A stretch of DNA of 64,000 nt from assembly GCA_017462785.1 (NCBI GenBank), contig JAFTQJ010000079.1:36364-100363 (forward strand), read 5' to 3'. Positions 8,975 through 17,875 of this stretch are shown here, in pieces; the first letter of the stretch is position 1; every line of letters begins with the position of its first letter. The stretch comes from Oscillospiraceae bacterium (GTDB lineage: Bacteria > Bacillota > Clostridia > Oscillospirales > Ruminococcaceae). A model generated the notes under the pieces. The model did not search any database and had not been told where the DNA came from. It saw nothing but the letters and a program-made list of their open reading frames with translations. The position numbers and the translations under genes were made by a program.

Positions 8975-9112
8975 ATGCTGAAAGAAGAACTCTGGGAACG
9001 ATTCACTGCAAGCGGCAGCATTGCGGATTATCTGCAATTTGCCGCAGAGAAAGGAAGTAACGGCGTTGCTGACAGTGAAGGGAGTTGTGCTGACCCAGAA
9101 ACCGGTCGGTGA
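8975..9112 (+). CDS. YqzL-like small protein
   Basis: A 45 aa open frame with a strong GGAGG 8 nt before its ATG, placed between era and recO. Its start (MLKEELWERFTASGSIADYL) resembles YqzL, the tiny protein found in the same place in Bacillus and clostridia (aromatic residue, short amphipathic helix, xGxxxxYL). The function of YqzL is unknown. The end overlaps recO by 47 nt in another frame, so the C-terminal third may be less constrained. Too short for most gene callers. Confidence 0.7.
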   Translation: MLKEELWERFTASGSIADYLQFAAEKGSNGVADSEGSCADPETGR

Positions 9113-9824
9113 ACAAGATAAATTTATTGATATTCTGACGGATGAGCTGGGCGTTCTTGAGGTTCTGGTCAAGGGTGCCGGCAAGATCAGCAGCAAAAGC
9201 GGATGTGCGACACAGTTGTTTGCATATTCCGCCTTTTGTCTGCACAGGGGCAAGCGTGGGTACATACTCGACAGCGTGTCGCCCATCCGGATCTTTTATT
9301 CGCTCCGTGACTCGCTCACGGCGGTCGCACTTGCTTCTTATTTTTCGCAGGTCGTTCAGTTCTCCGTGCTTCCGCAGGCAAGCAATCGTGAAATACAGCG
9401 GCTTTTCCTGAACTGTCTGCATTTTCTGGCAGAAAAGCAGTATCCGGAAAGCATGCTCAAAAGCATTTTTGAGCTTCGCATGTCGGCACTCCTCGGCTTC
9501 ATGCCGGATGTGGTGATGTGCCGTTCCTGCGGAGCCTACCTGCCGGAAACACTGCTTTTTTCCGTAGAAGAGGGCAGCTTCTGCTGTAAGGCATGTGCCG
9601 GCTCGGCGGAAAACGGCATAGAGATGCCGGCGGCAGTATTGCAGGCGGTGCGGCACATTGTATTGCAGGATATGGAACGGATCTTTTCGTTCCGCCTGCA
9701 CGAGGACTGCATGAAAATTCTCTGCATGTTTGCAGAGCAGTTTTTGCAGTACCATTTTGACCATCGGTTTTCCGCACTGGACTATTATCGTGCTGTGTGC
9801 AGACCGCTGGATGAACAGAATTGA
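9066..9824 (+). CDS. recO: DNA repair protein RecO
   Basis: RecFOR-pathway mediator that anneals ssDNA and helps load RecA. 252 aa from the TTG at 9066, which has GAAAGGAAG upstream and gives the family start LTVKGVVLTQKPVGEQDKF (OB fold). Zinc-binding cysteines appear as CRSC and CCKAC near residues 160-185, as in clostridial RecO. A longer TTG start at 9021 adds unconserved residues and reads deeper into the yqzL-like gene. Follows era as in most Firmicutes. Confidence 0.92.
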   Translation: MLTVKGVVLTQKPVGEQDKFIDILTDELGVLEVLVKGAGKISSKSGCATQLFAYSAFCLHRGKRGYILDSVSPIRIFYSLRDSLTAVALASYFSQVVQFSVLPQASNREIQRLFLNCLHFLAEKQYPESMLKSIFELRMSALLGFMPDVVMCRSCGAYLPETLLFSVEEGSFCCKACAGSAENGIEMPAAVLQAVRHIVLQDMERIFSFRLHEDCMKILCMFAEQFLQYHFDHRFSALDYYRAVCRPLDEQN

Positions 9825-9831
9825 TTCCCCC

Positions 9832-9849
9832 TCTCCCCTGACGGGGAGA
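9832..9849 (+). other. Small hairpin between recO and mutS2
   Basis: TCTCCCC and GGGGAGA form a perfect 7 bp stem around TGAC, directly after the recO stop and 12 nt before the mutS2 Shine-Dalgarno. There is no U-tract, so it looks like an intercistronic processing or stabilising hairpin rather than a terminator. Confidence 0.5.
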
Positions 9850-9871
9850 AAGCATTTTATAAGGAGGCTTT

Positions 9872-12262
9872 ATGAAGTCTTTTGAACAGGTTTTAGAGCT
9901 GGACAAGGTGCTCACGCAGGCGGCGGCTTTCACTTCCAATGAAACCAGCCGTTCCATGATGCTTGCCTGCAAGCCGAGCTGTGACCTTGCAGAAGTCCGT
10001 GCAGAAGTGCAGAAAACGGATGATGCCTTACAGCTTGCCATGCAGTTCGGTACACCGCCCTTTTACGGCTTCAAAAATATCTGCAATTCCGTGACCCGTG
10101 CAGCATCCGGTGCAAGGCTTTCCCTGCGTGACCTGCTGGATGTGGCAGATCTGCTGCGTCAGGTGCAGGCGATCCATCACTGGTACGGGCATTGCAGCGA
10201 ATCTGCATCCTCGCTGGATTACTTATTTTCGCTGATCGTCCCCGATGATGATCTGCTCTCAACGCTGGAACGCTCCATCGTTTCCGAAGAGGAGATCGCA
10301 GATGCGGCAAGTCCCACACTCGCTGAGATCCGCCGCAAGCTCCTGCGTTCCAGAAGCCATCTGCGTGAAACGCTCGACCAGATGGTACGCTCCAAATCCA
10401 TGCAGAAGTACTTGCAGGAAACGACTGTGACGATCCGTGACGGAAGATTTGTACTTCCTGTGAAAAATGAATACCGTGGACAGGTAGCTGGTCTGATCCA
10501 CGACACCTCTTCCAGCGGACAGACGATCTTCATCGAACCGATGCAGATCGTGGAGGCGAACAATGACATTCGTCTGCTTGAAAGCCGTGAGCTGGAGGAG
10601 ATCGACCGCATCATGCAGAAGCTCTGTGCGGCAGTCGGTGCACAGGCACCGGCTCTGCGGAGAATGCACGATACCTGTGCGGAGCTGAATTTTTATTTTG
10701 CAAAGGCCAATTATGCCGCTTCCCTGCGTGCGGTCAGACCGGAGATCAGTGATGACGGCGTACTGGTGCTGAAAAAGGCAAGGCATCCCCTGCTCGATCA
10801 GAAAAAGGCGGTGCCGATCGACCTTGCACTCGGCGAGGAGCACAATGCTCTCATTGTAACCGGTCCGAATACCGGCGGTAAGACGGTCGCACTGAAAACT
10901 GCCGGTCTGCTCACTGCCATGACCATGTGCGGTTTCCTGATCCCCGTCACGGACGGCAGCAGGATCTCCGTGTTCCGGCATATTCTTGCGGACATCGGTG
11001 ACAGTCAGAGCATTGAACAGAGCCTTTCCACCTTCTCCTCCCACACCGTCAATGTGGTGGAGATCCTCGAAACTGCGGACGACAGCACACTCGTCCTGCT
11101 CGATGAGCTTGGTTCCGGCACGGATCCCGTGGAGGGTGCGGCTCTGGCGATCTCCATTATTGACCATCTCAAACAGATCGGTGCAAAGCTCATGGTGACC
11201 ACGCATTATCAGGAACTGAAGCTCTATGCTGCGGATACACCCGATGTCATCAATGCGTCCTGTGAATTCGATACCGAAACCATGCGTCCGACCTACCGGC
11301 TCATCCTCGGTTCGCCCGGCAAATCCAATGCGTTTGCGATCTCCGGTCAGCTCGGTGTGCCGGATTTCATCCTGAAGCATGCAAAATCCCTCATCAGTGA
11401 GGAAAACCGGCATTTTGAAAATGTCATTGCCCGTTTCGATGAGGCGAGAAAAGAGCTGGAGCGTGAGCGAGAAACGGCGGCAAAGCTGCGTGCGGAAGCG
11501 GAACAGCTCAGGGCGGAATGGCAGGAAAAGCGTGACGGCATGGCGGCTCAGGAAAAGGATGCCATGGAACGTGCGGCAGCACAGGCAAGCCGGATCGTGG
11601 AATCCGCCAAGGCACAGACCAATGCCCTGCTCGATGAACTGGAACAGCTGCGGAAGGATAAGGAAAAGGCGGATTTTGCAAACCGGGTTTCCGCTGCGAA
11701 ATCCGACAGCACACAGCGGCTGCGTACCATGTACAAGAATGCCAATCCCGTGCTGGGCAGCACGGACGAAAACGGGGACTATGTTCTCCCCCGTCCTTTG
11801 CAGAAGGGCGACCGTGTGCTGATCGCTGACCTCAATCAGGAGGGCGTGATCGCAGAACCGCCGGGGCAGTCCGATTTCGCATTTGTCCAGATGGGGCTGA
11901 TGAAGATGAAGATCCAGATCTCCCGTCTGCGGCTGCTTGACAAAAAGAAAGCAGCTGAAAATGACAAGAAGAAACAGCAGCGGAAAAAGGGCGGTGTTTC
12001 GGCTAAAGTGCAGCGAAAAGGCTCTATGGAGCTGGACATCCGTGGGCATGCCTGCGATGAGGGCGTTTATGAAATGGAACGCTTCATTGACGGTGCGGTG
12101 CTCTCCAATATCGGTACTGTCACCATCATTCACGGCAAGGGAACGGGTCTGCTGCGAAAGGCGATCCAGCAGCGGCTCAAACAGATGAAATGCGTCAAGG
12201 AATTCCGGAATGGTCTGTACGGCGAGGGCGAGGACGGCGTGACCGTCGTGACGCTTCGGTAA
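9872..12262 (+). CDS. mutS2: Endonuclease MutS2
   Basis: MutS-like ATPase and nuclease implicated in recombination control and rescue of collided ribosomes (MutS2/RqcU). 796 aa: N-terminal helical clamp/lever, ATPase with Walker A GPNTGGKT at 331-338 and Walker B LVLLDELGSGTDP, a long charged coiled coil (~510-620), a KOW-like stretch and a C-terminal Smr nuclease domain (~720-796) with LDIRGH and HGKGTGLLRKAI. Shine-Dalgarno AAGGAGG is well placed. It lacks the MutS mismatch-recognition domain I, as expected for MutS2. Confidence 0.97.
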   Translation: MKSFEQVLELDKVLTQAAAFTSNETSRSMMLACKPSCDLAEVRAEVQKTDDALQLAMQFGTPPFYGFKNICNSVTRAASGARLSLRDLLDVADLLRQVQAIHHWYGHCSESASSLDYLFSLIVPDDDLLSTLERSIVSEEEIADAASPTLAEIRRKLLRSRSHLRETLDQMVRSKSMQKYLQETTVTIRDGRFVLPVKNEYRGQVAGLIHDTSSSGQTIFIEPMQIVEANNDIRLLESRELEEIDRIMQKLCAAVGAQAPALRRMHDTCAELNFYFAKANYAASLRAVRPEISDDGVLVLKKARHPLLDQKKAVPIDLALGEEHNALIVTGPNTGGKTVALKTAGLLTAMTMCGFLIPVTDGSRISVFRHILADIGDSQSIEQSLSTFSSHTVNVVEILETADDSTLVLLDELGSGTDPVEGAALAISIIDHLKQIGAKLMVTTHYQELKLYAADTPDVINASCEFDTETMRPTYRLILGSPGKSNAFAISGQLGVPDFILKHAKSLISEENRHFENVIARFDEARKELERERETAAKLRAEAEQLRAEWQEKRDGMAAQEKDAMERAAAQASRIVESAKAQTNALLDELEQLRKDKEKADFANRVSAAKSDSTQRLRTMYKNANPVLGSTDENGDYVLPRPLQKGDRVLIADLNQEGVIAEPPGQSDFAFVQMGLMKMKIQISRLRLLDKKKAAENDKKKQQRKKGGVSAKVQRKGSMELDIRGHACDEGVYEMERFIDGAVLSNIGTVTIIHGKGTGLLRKAIQQRLKQMKCVKEFRNGLYGEGEDGVTVVTLR

Positions 12263-12322
12263 TATGCACGAAAAAGTGGAATATATTTCGTGAAGCACTC
12301 CGCAATGTTCAGAAAAAATCTC

Positions 12323-12351
12323 TTGATTTATCAGTGCTCATCTGCTACAAT
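12323..12351 (+). promoter_or_regulatory. Promoter of the PBP-GGDEF gene
   Basis: TTGATT (12323-12328), 17 nt, TACAAT (12346-12351). The leader holds a G-tract followed by a GATGC-TTCG-GCATC hairpin (12388-12401) before the ATG at 12414. Otherwise nothing else is seen in the 150 bp after mutS2. Confidence 0.7.
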
Positions 12352-12413
12352 TTGAGTTGATTAGTAATTTCTATCGAAACGGGGGGTTGATGCTTCGGCA
12401 TCGGATTTGAGAT

Positions 12414-14318
12414 ATGAAGAATCGTAAACGGATTGCGGTCATCATCTGTGATGTTCACCACAGCACCCAGCAGCGGATCATGAAAGGCATCATCCGGCAG
12501 GCACATGCACTGAATTATGATGTTGCTGTGTTTACCATGTTCATGAATTTTGATGAGGAAACCAATTATCAGTACGGTGAAAACAACATTTTCAAGCTCA
12601 TCAATTATGAGCTGTTCGATGCGGTGATCTATGCACCCTGCTCTGTCAGCAAGCGTGCTCTGCGGGAGTATTTTGCTGACAGTCTGCGTCAATACTGCAA
12701 GGTGCCGGTCGTTGCACTGGAATTTGAGGATCCTGCCTATTATAATGTTGTTGTGGACGATGAATCCGCCTATGAGAATCTGGTGACGCACCTGATCGAG
12801 CATCACCGCTTGACAAAAATTCTCTGCCTGACCGGATTTCAGGGCAATTTACAGGCGGAAGCACGTTTGCAGGGTTACCGCAATGCGATGGCAAAGCATG
12901 GGCTGATGCTGCGTGATGACTATATCATCTATGGTGACTTCTGGCATGCCGCTGCACTTGACCTTGCACAGAAGCTCGTGGACGGCGTGGTGGAAATGCC
13001 GGAGGCGGTGGTCTGCGTCAGCGACCATGTGGCTCTTGCACTCTGTAACCGGCTGATCGAGCTGGGAATTCGGGTGCCGGAGGATCTGATCGTTGTCGGC
13101 TTCGACTCGACCAAGGAGGCAATGGACAATGTGCCGTCCCTGACAAGCTACAAGCGTCCCCTTCCGGGACTTGGCATAGATGCAGTGCTGAAGCTGCACG
13201 AGCTTCTGACCGGCGAAAGAGCGAAGCCCGTCATGGTGGATCGTGGTTATCTTGTACCGGCGGAGAGCTGCGGCTGCGGTGAGGATTTTCAGCAGCGGCT
13301 GATCAAGCATCAGAAAGCTCAGCGGACAGTCACCAATTATCAGGAGCTGTTCAACAACTGTCATATGGCAGAATCCCTGAACTCCGCACAATCGCTGAAT
13401 GTCTGCCTTGGAAGGATCATCAATTATCTGTATCTGGTTTACGGTATCGTTGATTATTATCTCTGTCTTTGCGATGGCTGGGATGATTATGACCGGAATG
13501 AAAACGAAGGCGATGATTACAAGGAATACACGGATACCATGCGGATCCGCATCAGTTCCAAAAATCACAACGCACTGATCGTGGATGAGCCTTTTGACAG
13601 GAGCATCATTCTGCCGGCGATGTATGAAGAATCCGAACACCCCCGTACATGGTACTTCACGCCGCTGCATTTCAATGAACGCTGTTTTGGCTATGCGGCA
13701 CTGGGCTACGGCATCCAGCCGCTTGCCTTCGACCAGATCTACCACGCATGGTCACGCAACATCAACAATGCACTGGAATTCATGCGGATGCGGAATGTTT
13801 ACAACAGCATGAACCAGCGGCTCTATCTGGCATCCATCCGTGATACGCTGACCGGTATTTACAACCGGAAAGGATTCAAGCGGTATTCAACGGAAACCTT
13901 TGCAAAAGCGATCAACACCGGAAAGAAATTCCTTGTCATTGCGGCGGATCTGGACTGTCTGAAGCCCATCAATGATAATTTCGGGCATCTGGAGGGCGAC
14001 AATGCAATTTCCGTTGTTGCCAACGCACTGAACACCTGCCTTGACAATGATGAGATCTGTGCACGGACGGGCGGCGATGAATTTGTTGCTGTGGGCTGTG
14101 CGGAATACACAGAGGAAATGATCGCCCAGTATCTCAGACGGATGGAGCAGTATCTGGCACGCTACAATGCCTGCTCTGAAAAGCCCTATGAGGTGGGTGC
14201 AAGCTTTGGCTATGTTTGTCGAACAGTGACGGAAAATGACAATATGCAGGCAATTCTCGACGAAGCAGATGCAAGGATGTATGAAAATAAAGTCATGCGA
14301 AAGAAGAACAGAAAATGA
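12414..14318 (+). CDS. Diguanylate cyclase with LacI-type ligand-binding sensor domain
   Basis: Predicted to make cyclic di-GMP in response to a small ligand. 634 aa. Residues ~5-290 match the periplasmic-binding-protein fold of LacI/GalR regulators (KRIAVIICDVHHSTQQRIMKG, VCVSDHVALALCNRLIELG, PEDLIVVGFDSTKEA) but without a helix-turn-helix and without a signal peptide or membrane segment, so the sensor is cytoplasmic. A middle region (~300-460) is possibly GAF-like. The GGDEF domain (~470-634) has DTLTGIYNRKGF, LDCLKPINDNFGH and an intact GGDEF at 553-557; the RxxD inhibitory site is not conserved. The ligand is unknown, probably a sugar by analogy. It stands alone behind its own promoter. 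Confidence 0.88.
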   Translation: MKNRKRIAVIICDVHHSTQQRIMKGIIRQAHALNYDVAVFTMFMNFDEETNYQYGENNIFKLINYELFDAVIYAPCSVSKRALREYFADSLRQYCKVPVVALEFEDPAYYNVVVDDESAYENLVTHLIEHHRLTKILCLTGFQGNLQAEARLQGYRNAMAKHGLMLRDDYIIYGDFWHAAALDLAQKLVDGVVEMPEAVVCVSDHVALALCNRLIELGIRVPEDLIVVGFDSTKEAMDNVPSLTSYKRPLPGLGIDAVLKLHELLTGERAKPVMVDRGYLVPAESCGCGEDFQQRLIKHQKAQRTVTNYQELFNNCHMAESLNSAQSLNVCLGRIINYLYLVYGIVDYYLCLCDGWDDYDRNENEGDDYKEYTDTMRIRISSKNHNALIVDEPFDRSIILPAMYEESEHPRTWYFTPLHFNERCFGYAALGYGIQPLAFDQIYHAWSRNINNALEFMRMRNVYNSMNQRLYLASIRDTLTGIYNRKGFKRYSTETFAKAINTGKKFLVIAADLDCLKPINDNFGHLEGDNAISVVANALNTCLDNDEICARTGGDEFVAVGCAEYTEEMIAQYLRRMEQYLARYNACSEKPYEVGASFGYVCRTVTENDNMQAILDEADARMYENKVMRKKNRK

Positions 14319-14330
14319 TACATATACAGA

Positions 14331-14365
14331 AAAACTCCCGACCGGTTGGTCGGGAGTTCGTTTTT
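14331..14365. terminator. Bidirectional terminator between the GGDEF gene and the APH-like gene
   Basis: An 11 bp stem (AACTCCCGACC / GGTCGGGAGTT, arms 14333-14343 and 14348-14358) followed by CGTTTTT on the plus strand and by TTTTTCTG on the minus strand. It serves two convergent genes and overlaps the APH stop codon. Confidence 0.85.
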
Positions 14366-15104
14366 ACTCGTATTCTACGACATTTACCCAGCTCAGCAGA
14401 AGCTCTCTCTCCTCCGCCTTGCCCTTGACAGTCTGGGATGCGGCAACGATGGGCATCCACTTCTGTACATACTGCTTTGCAGTATCGCTCTTCTTGCAGA
14501 ACAGCTTGAGATACTTGCTCGCCATCTCGCCTTTACCTTCCAGACAAAGCTTCAGATAGGAACGTGCTGCATCCGCTGCGGCATTGCCCTGTGTGGCATG
14601 TGCCCAGTCGATGATGAATGCTTCGCCGGCTTCTGTGATGATCACGTCGGACAGACCCAGATCACCATGGCACACCTTGTTGTGCTTGGGCATACCTTCC
14701 AGACGGGTATGGAGATCATAGCGGGTGGTTGCATCCAGCTCAGTTTCAGAGATCTTGCGGTTCATCTTATCCTTGAGCTTGTTGAGCAGGGGTGCACGCT
14801 GCTCATGAATGTTCAGCTGTACATCTACGAACTTTTCCAGATACTCATCTTCCTTTTCAGGGTTCTCCTCAATGAGCTGTGCGATGGTCTTGCCCTCAAC
14901 ATACTCCATGACGATCGCCCACTTGTTGTCGATCTTCTTCACCTCAACAAGCTTCGGGATCGGCAGACCGGTTTCCTCAACTCTTGCCTGATTCAGTGCT
15001 TCGTTGAGTACATCAGCCTTAGAATAGCTCTCATTGAATTCCTTGACAACAAAATCGCCTTCACGATAAACGACCTTTGTCGGACGCTGTGCCAGTACTT
15101 CCAT
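14364..15104 (-). CDS. Aminoglycoside-phosphotransferase-like (APH family) kinase
   Basis: Small-molecule kinase of the protein-kinase-like APH fold, substrate unknown. 246 aa: an N-lobe with VVYREGDFVVKEF (ATP-binding Lys) and WAIVMEYVEGKTIAQLI, then the Brenner-type motif HGDLGLSDVI at residues 146-155 and the metal-binding FIIDWAHA. The APH pattern HGDxxxxN has Asp153 in place of the usual Asn. It lies 79 nt downstream of adhE on the same strand, after a 9 bp hairpin, so it may be cotranscribed; no functional link to AdhE is known to me. Resistance to aminoglycosides should not be inferred. Confidence 0.75.
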   Translation of the reverse strand: MEVLAQRPTKVVYREGDFVVKEFNESYSKADVLNEALNQARVEETGLPIPKLVEVKKIDNKWAIVMEYVEGKTIAQLIEENPEKEDEYLEKFVDVQLNIHEQRAPLLNKLKDKMNRKISETELDATTRYDLHTRLEGMPKHNKVCHGDLGLSDVIITEAGEAFIIDWAHATQGNAAADAARSYLKLCLEGKGEMASKYLKLFCKKSDTAKQYVQKWMPIVAASQTVKGKAEERELLLSWVNVVEYE

Positions 15105-15141
15105 GATTCATTTCTCCTCTCGGTGTGATATTTTAACGCTC

Positions 15142-15163
15142 CCCTGCCGGTGCTCCGGCAGGG
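15142..15163 (-). other. Intercistronic hairpin between adhE and the APH-like gene
   Basis: A perfect 9 bp GC-rich stem (CCCTGCCGG / CCGGCAGGG, loop 4 nt) starts 21 nt after the adhE stop. It lacks a clear U-tract (GAGCGTTAAAAT follows on the minus strand), so it may attenuate or stabilise the adhE mRNA rather than end it fully. Confidence 0.6.
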
Positions 15164-15183
15164 ACACGAAATTGGAACATGAA

Positions 15184-17802
15184 TTATTCGCCGTAGTAAG
15201 CCTTCAGGTACATCTCCTTGATCTCCTTCATCAGCGGATATCTCGGGTTTGCACCGGTGCACTGGTCGTCGAATGCCTGCTCGGTCATTTCGTCCAGTGT
15301 TTCGAGGAATACGGACTCTTCAATACCATACTCCTTAATGCTCTTCTTGATGCCGATGGCAGCCTTCAGCTCTTCGATCTTCTCGCAGAACTTCTCGAAT
15401 ACGTCCATATCATTCTTACCGCTTACGCCGCAGAATCTTGCACACTCAGCATAACGCTCCAGTGCCTGCGGATACTGGTACTGGGAGAAAGTACCCATCT
15501 TGCGGGGTGCAGCTGCGATGTTGAAACGCATTACCTCTGTGATGAGCAGTGCATTTGCAACGCCGTGCGGCAGGTGGTGATATGCACCGAGCTTGTGAGC
15601 CATGGAGTGGCAGACACCGAGGAATGCATTTGCAAATGCCATACCAGCCATTGTGGAAGCATTCGCCATCTTCTCTCTTGCGATCACGTCATTGCCGTTC
15701 TCGTATGCAGCTGGCAGGTATTCAAAGATGTTCTTCATTGCCTTGAGAGCCAGACCGTCCGTATAATCGGTTGCCATCACGGATGCGTAAGCCTCCAGAG
15801 CGTGGGTCAGTGCATCAATACCGGATGCGGAGGTCAGACCCTTGGGTGCACTCATCATCAGGTCGGTGTCGATGATTGCCATGTTCGGGAGCAGCTCATA
15901 GTCTGCCAGCGGATACTTGATGCCGGTGTTCTGGTCGGTGATAACAGCAAAGGGAGTTACCTCGGAGCCTGTACCGGAGGATGTGGGAACAGCGATGAAG
16001 TACGCCTTTTCACCCATCTTCGGGAAGGTGTAAACTCTCTTGCGGATGTCAATGAAACGCATTGCCATGTCAAGGAAGTCTGCATCCGGATGCTCATAGA
16101 GTACCCACATGATCTTAGCTGCGTCCATTGCGGAGCCGCCGCCCAGTGCGATGATGCAGTCCGGCTCGAACTTGGTCATTGCCTCTGCACCCTTCTGTGC
16201 GGAGAGCAGTGTCGGATCCGGCTCTACATCTGCAAATGTGGTGTGTGCAATGCCCATTGCATCGAGCTTGTCAGTAATGCACTTGGTATAGCCGTTCTTG
16301 TACAGGAAGCTGTCGGTCACGAGGAACACACGCTTCTTGCCCATGACATTCTTCAGCTCATCGAGTGCGATCGGCAGGCAGCCCTTCTTGAAGTATACCT
16401 TCTGGGGTGTTCTGAACCACAGCATATTCTCTCTCCTCTCAGCTACTGTCTTGATGTTGATGAGGTGCTTGACACCTACGTTCTCAGAAACGGAGTTGCC
16501 GCCCCAGGAGCCGCAGCCCAGTGTCAGGGAGGGAGCGAGATTGAAGTTGTACAGATCGCCGATACCGCCGTGGGAAGAAGGAGTATTCACCAGAATACGG
16601 CAGGTTTTCATCTTTGCACCGAAAGCCTCGATCTTATCTCTGCCGTTGACTGCATCCACATACAGGGAGGAAGTATGACCGTAGCCGCCGTCCTGTACGA
16701 GTCTGTCAGCCTTTTCAATGGCATCCTCAAAGCTCTCGGACTTGTACATTGCCAGTACCGGAGAGAGCTTCTCATGTGCGAATTCCTCTTCGATCTCTAC
16801 GGATGTGACTTCACCGATGATGATCTTGGTATCGGGGTCAACTGTAACACCTGCCAGCTCTGCGATCTTTGCAGCGGGCTGACCAACGATCTTTGCATTC
16901 AGTGCACCGTTGATGATGATGGTCTTGCGTACCTTTTCGGTTTCTTCCGCAGTCAGGAAATAACAGCCACGCTTTTCAAATTCCTTCTTGACTTCCTTAT
17001 AGATGCTCTTGTCAACGATCACGGACTGCTCGGATGCACAGATCATGCCGTTGTCAAAGGTCTTGGAATGAATGATGGAGTTGACAGCAAGCTGAATATC
17101 AGCGGACTTGTCGATGATCGCCGGAGTATTGCCGGCACCTACACCGAGTGCAGGCTTGCCGCTGGAATAAGCAGCCTTTACCATGCCGGGACCGCCGGTT
17201 GCCAGAATGATGTCTGCTTCCTTCATAACAGTGTTGGTCATTTCCAGAGAAGGAACGTCGATCCAGCCGATGATGCCCTCCGGAGCACCTGCCTTGACAG
17301 CAGCCTCCAGAACGATCCTTGCAGCCTCGATCGTGGACTTCTTTGCTCTCGGATGGGGGCTGATGATAATGCCGTTTCTCGTCTTGAGGGAGATCAGGCA
17401 CTTGAAAATTGCGGTGGAAGTAGGGTTGGTGGTCGGGATTACCGCAGCCACTACGCCGATCGGCTCTGCGATGGTGGTCGTACCGAATACCTTATCCTCT
17501 TCGATCACGCCGCATGTCTTTGTATTCTTGAATGCATTGTAGATGTGCTCTGCTGCATAATTGTTCTTGATGACCTTGTCCTCAACAACGCCCATGCCGG
17601 TTTCTTCCACAGCCATCTTTGCCAGCGGAATTCTTGCATGGTTCGCTGCAATTGCAGCAGCCTTGAAAATTTTGTCCACCTGCTCCTGTGTATAGGCAGC
17701 AAACTTTGCCTGAGCAGCACGAACCTCCTGTATTTTCGCCATCAGTGCTTCCACACCGTCTACCAGAATCTCATTCTTGGCAGTTGCATTTGCATCTTTC
17801 AT
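15184..17802 (-). CDS. adhE: Bifunctional acetaldehyde-CoA / alcohol dehydrogenase
   Basis: Reduces acetyl-CoA to acetaldehyde and then ethanol, regenerating NAD+ in fermentation; forms spirosomes in the cytosol. 872 aa, normal length. Residues ~1-440 are the aldehyde dehydrogenase with catalytic Cys255 in GMICASEQS; residues ~450-872 are the iron-dependent ADH with CIIALGGGSAMDAAK and SASGIDALTHALEAY, the latter holding metal-binding His residues. A consensus promoter and a Rex-like operator precede it. Strong expression would fit an ethanol-forming Ruminococcus. Confidence 0.97.
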   Translation of the reverse strand: MKDANATAKNEILVDGVEALMAKIQEVRAAQAKFAAYTQEQVDKIFKAAAIAANHARIPLAKMAVEETGMGVVEDKVIKNNYAAEHIYNAFKNTKTCGVIEEDKVFGTTTIAEPIGVVAAVIPTTNPTSTAIFKCLISLKTRNGIIISPHPRAKKSTIEAARIVLEAAVKAGAPEGIIGWIDVPSLEMTNTVMKEADIILATGGPGMVKAAYSSGKPALGVGAGNTPAIIDKSADIQLAVNSIIHSKTFDNGMICASEQSVIVDKSIYKEVKKEFEKRGCYFLTAEETEKVRKTIIINGALNAKIVGQPAAKIAELAGVTVDPDTKIIIGEVTSVEIEEEFAHEKLSPVLAMYKSESFEDAIEKADRLVQDGGYGHTSSLYVDAVNGRDKIEAFGAKMKTCRILVNTPSSHGGIGDLYNFNLAPSLTLGCGSWGGNSVSENVGVKHLINIKTVAERRENMLWFRTPQKVYFKKGCLPIALDELKNVMGKKRVFLVTDSFLYKNGYTKCITDKLDAMGIAHTTFADVEPDPTLLSAQKGAEAMTKFEPDCIIALGGGSAMDAAKIMWVLYEHPDADFLDMAMRFIDIRKRVYTFPKMGEKAYFIAVPTSSGTGSEVTPFAVITDQNTGIKYPLADYELLPNMAIIDTDLMMSAPKGLTSASGIDALTHALEAYASVMATDYTDGLALKAMKNIFEYLPAAYENGNDVIAREKMANASTMAGMAFANAFLGVCHSMAHKLGAYHHLPHGVANALLITEVMRFNIAAAPRKMGTFSQYQYPQALERYAECARFCGVSGKNDMDVFEKFCEKIEELKAAIGIKKSIKEYGIEESVFLETLDEMTEQAFDDQCTGANPRYPLMKEIKEMYLKAYYGE

Positions 17803-17875
17803 AAAATTTCCTCTCCATTCTAAAGTGTATCAGGAATCCTTTTGTTCGGATGGGTTTTTCCCATCTCTCAACTCT

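Noticed and set aside
12267-12292. Terminator after mutS2 (CACGAAA / TTTCGTG)
   Set aside because: AT-rich 7 bp stem with a 12 nt loop and no U-tract; unlikely to terminate.
10259-12298. 679-codon open frame antisense to mutS2
   Set aside because: Cys/His/Leu-rich nonsense composition typical of the complement of a GC-rich gene; no family motif.
12380-12414. Translational control hairpin (GATGC-TTCG-GCATC) between a G-tract and the PBP-GGDEF start
   Set aside because: Interesting position, but the G-tract is a poor Shine-Dalgarno and a single short hairpin is weak evidence; mentioned only with the promoter.
15103-17823. 906-codon open frame antisense to adhE
   Set aside because: Shadow of adhE; the composition is implausible (very high Cys/Leu/His) and there is no start signal.
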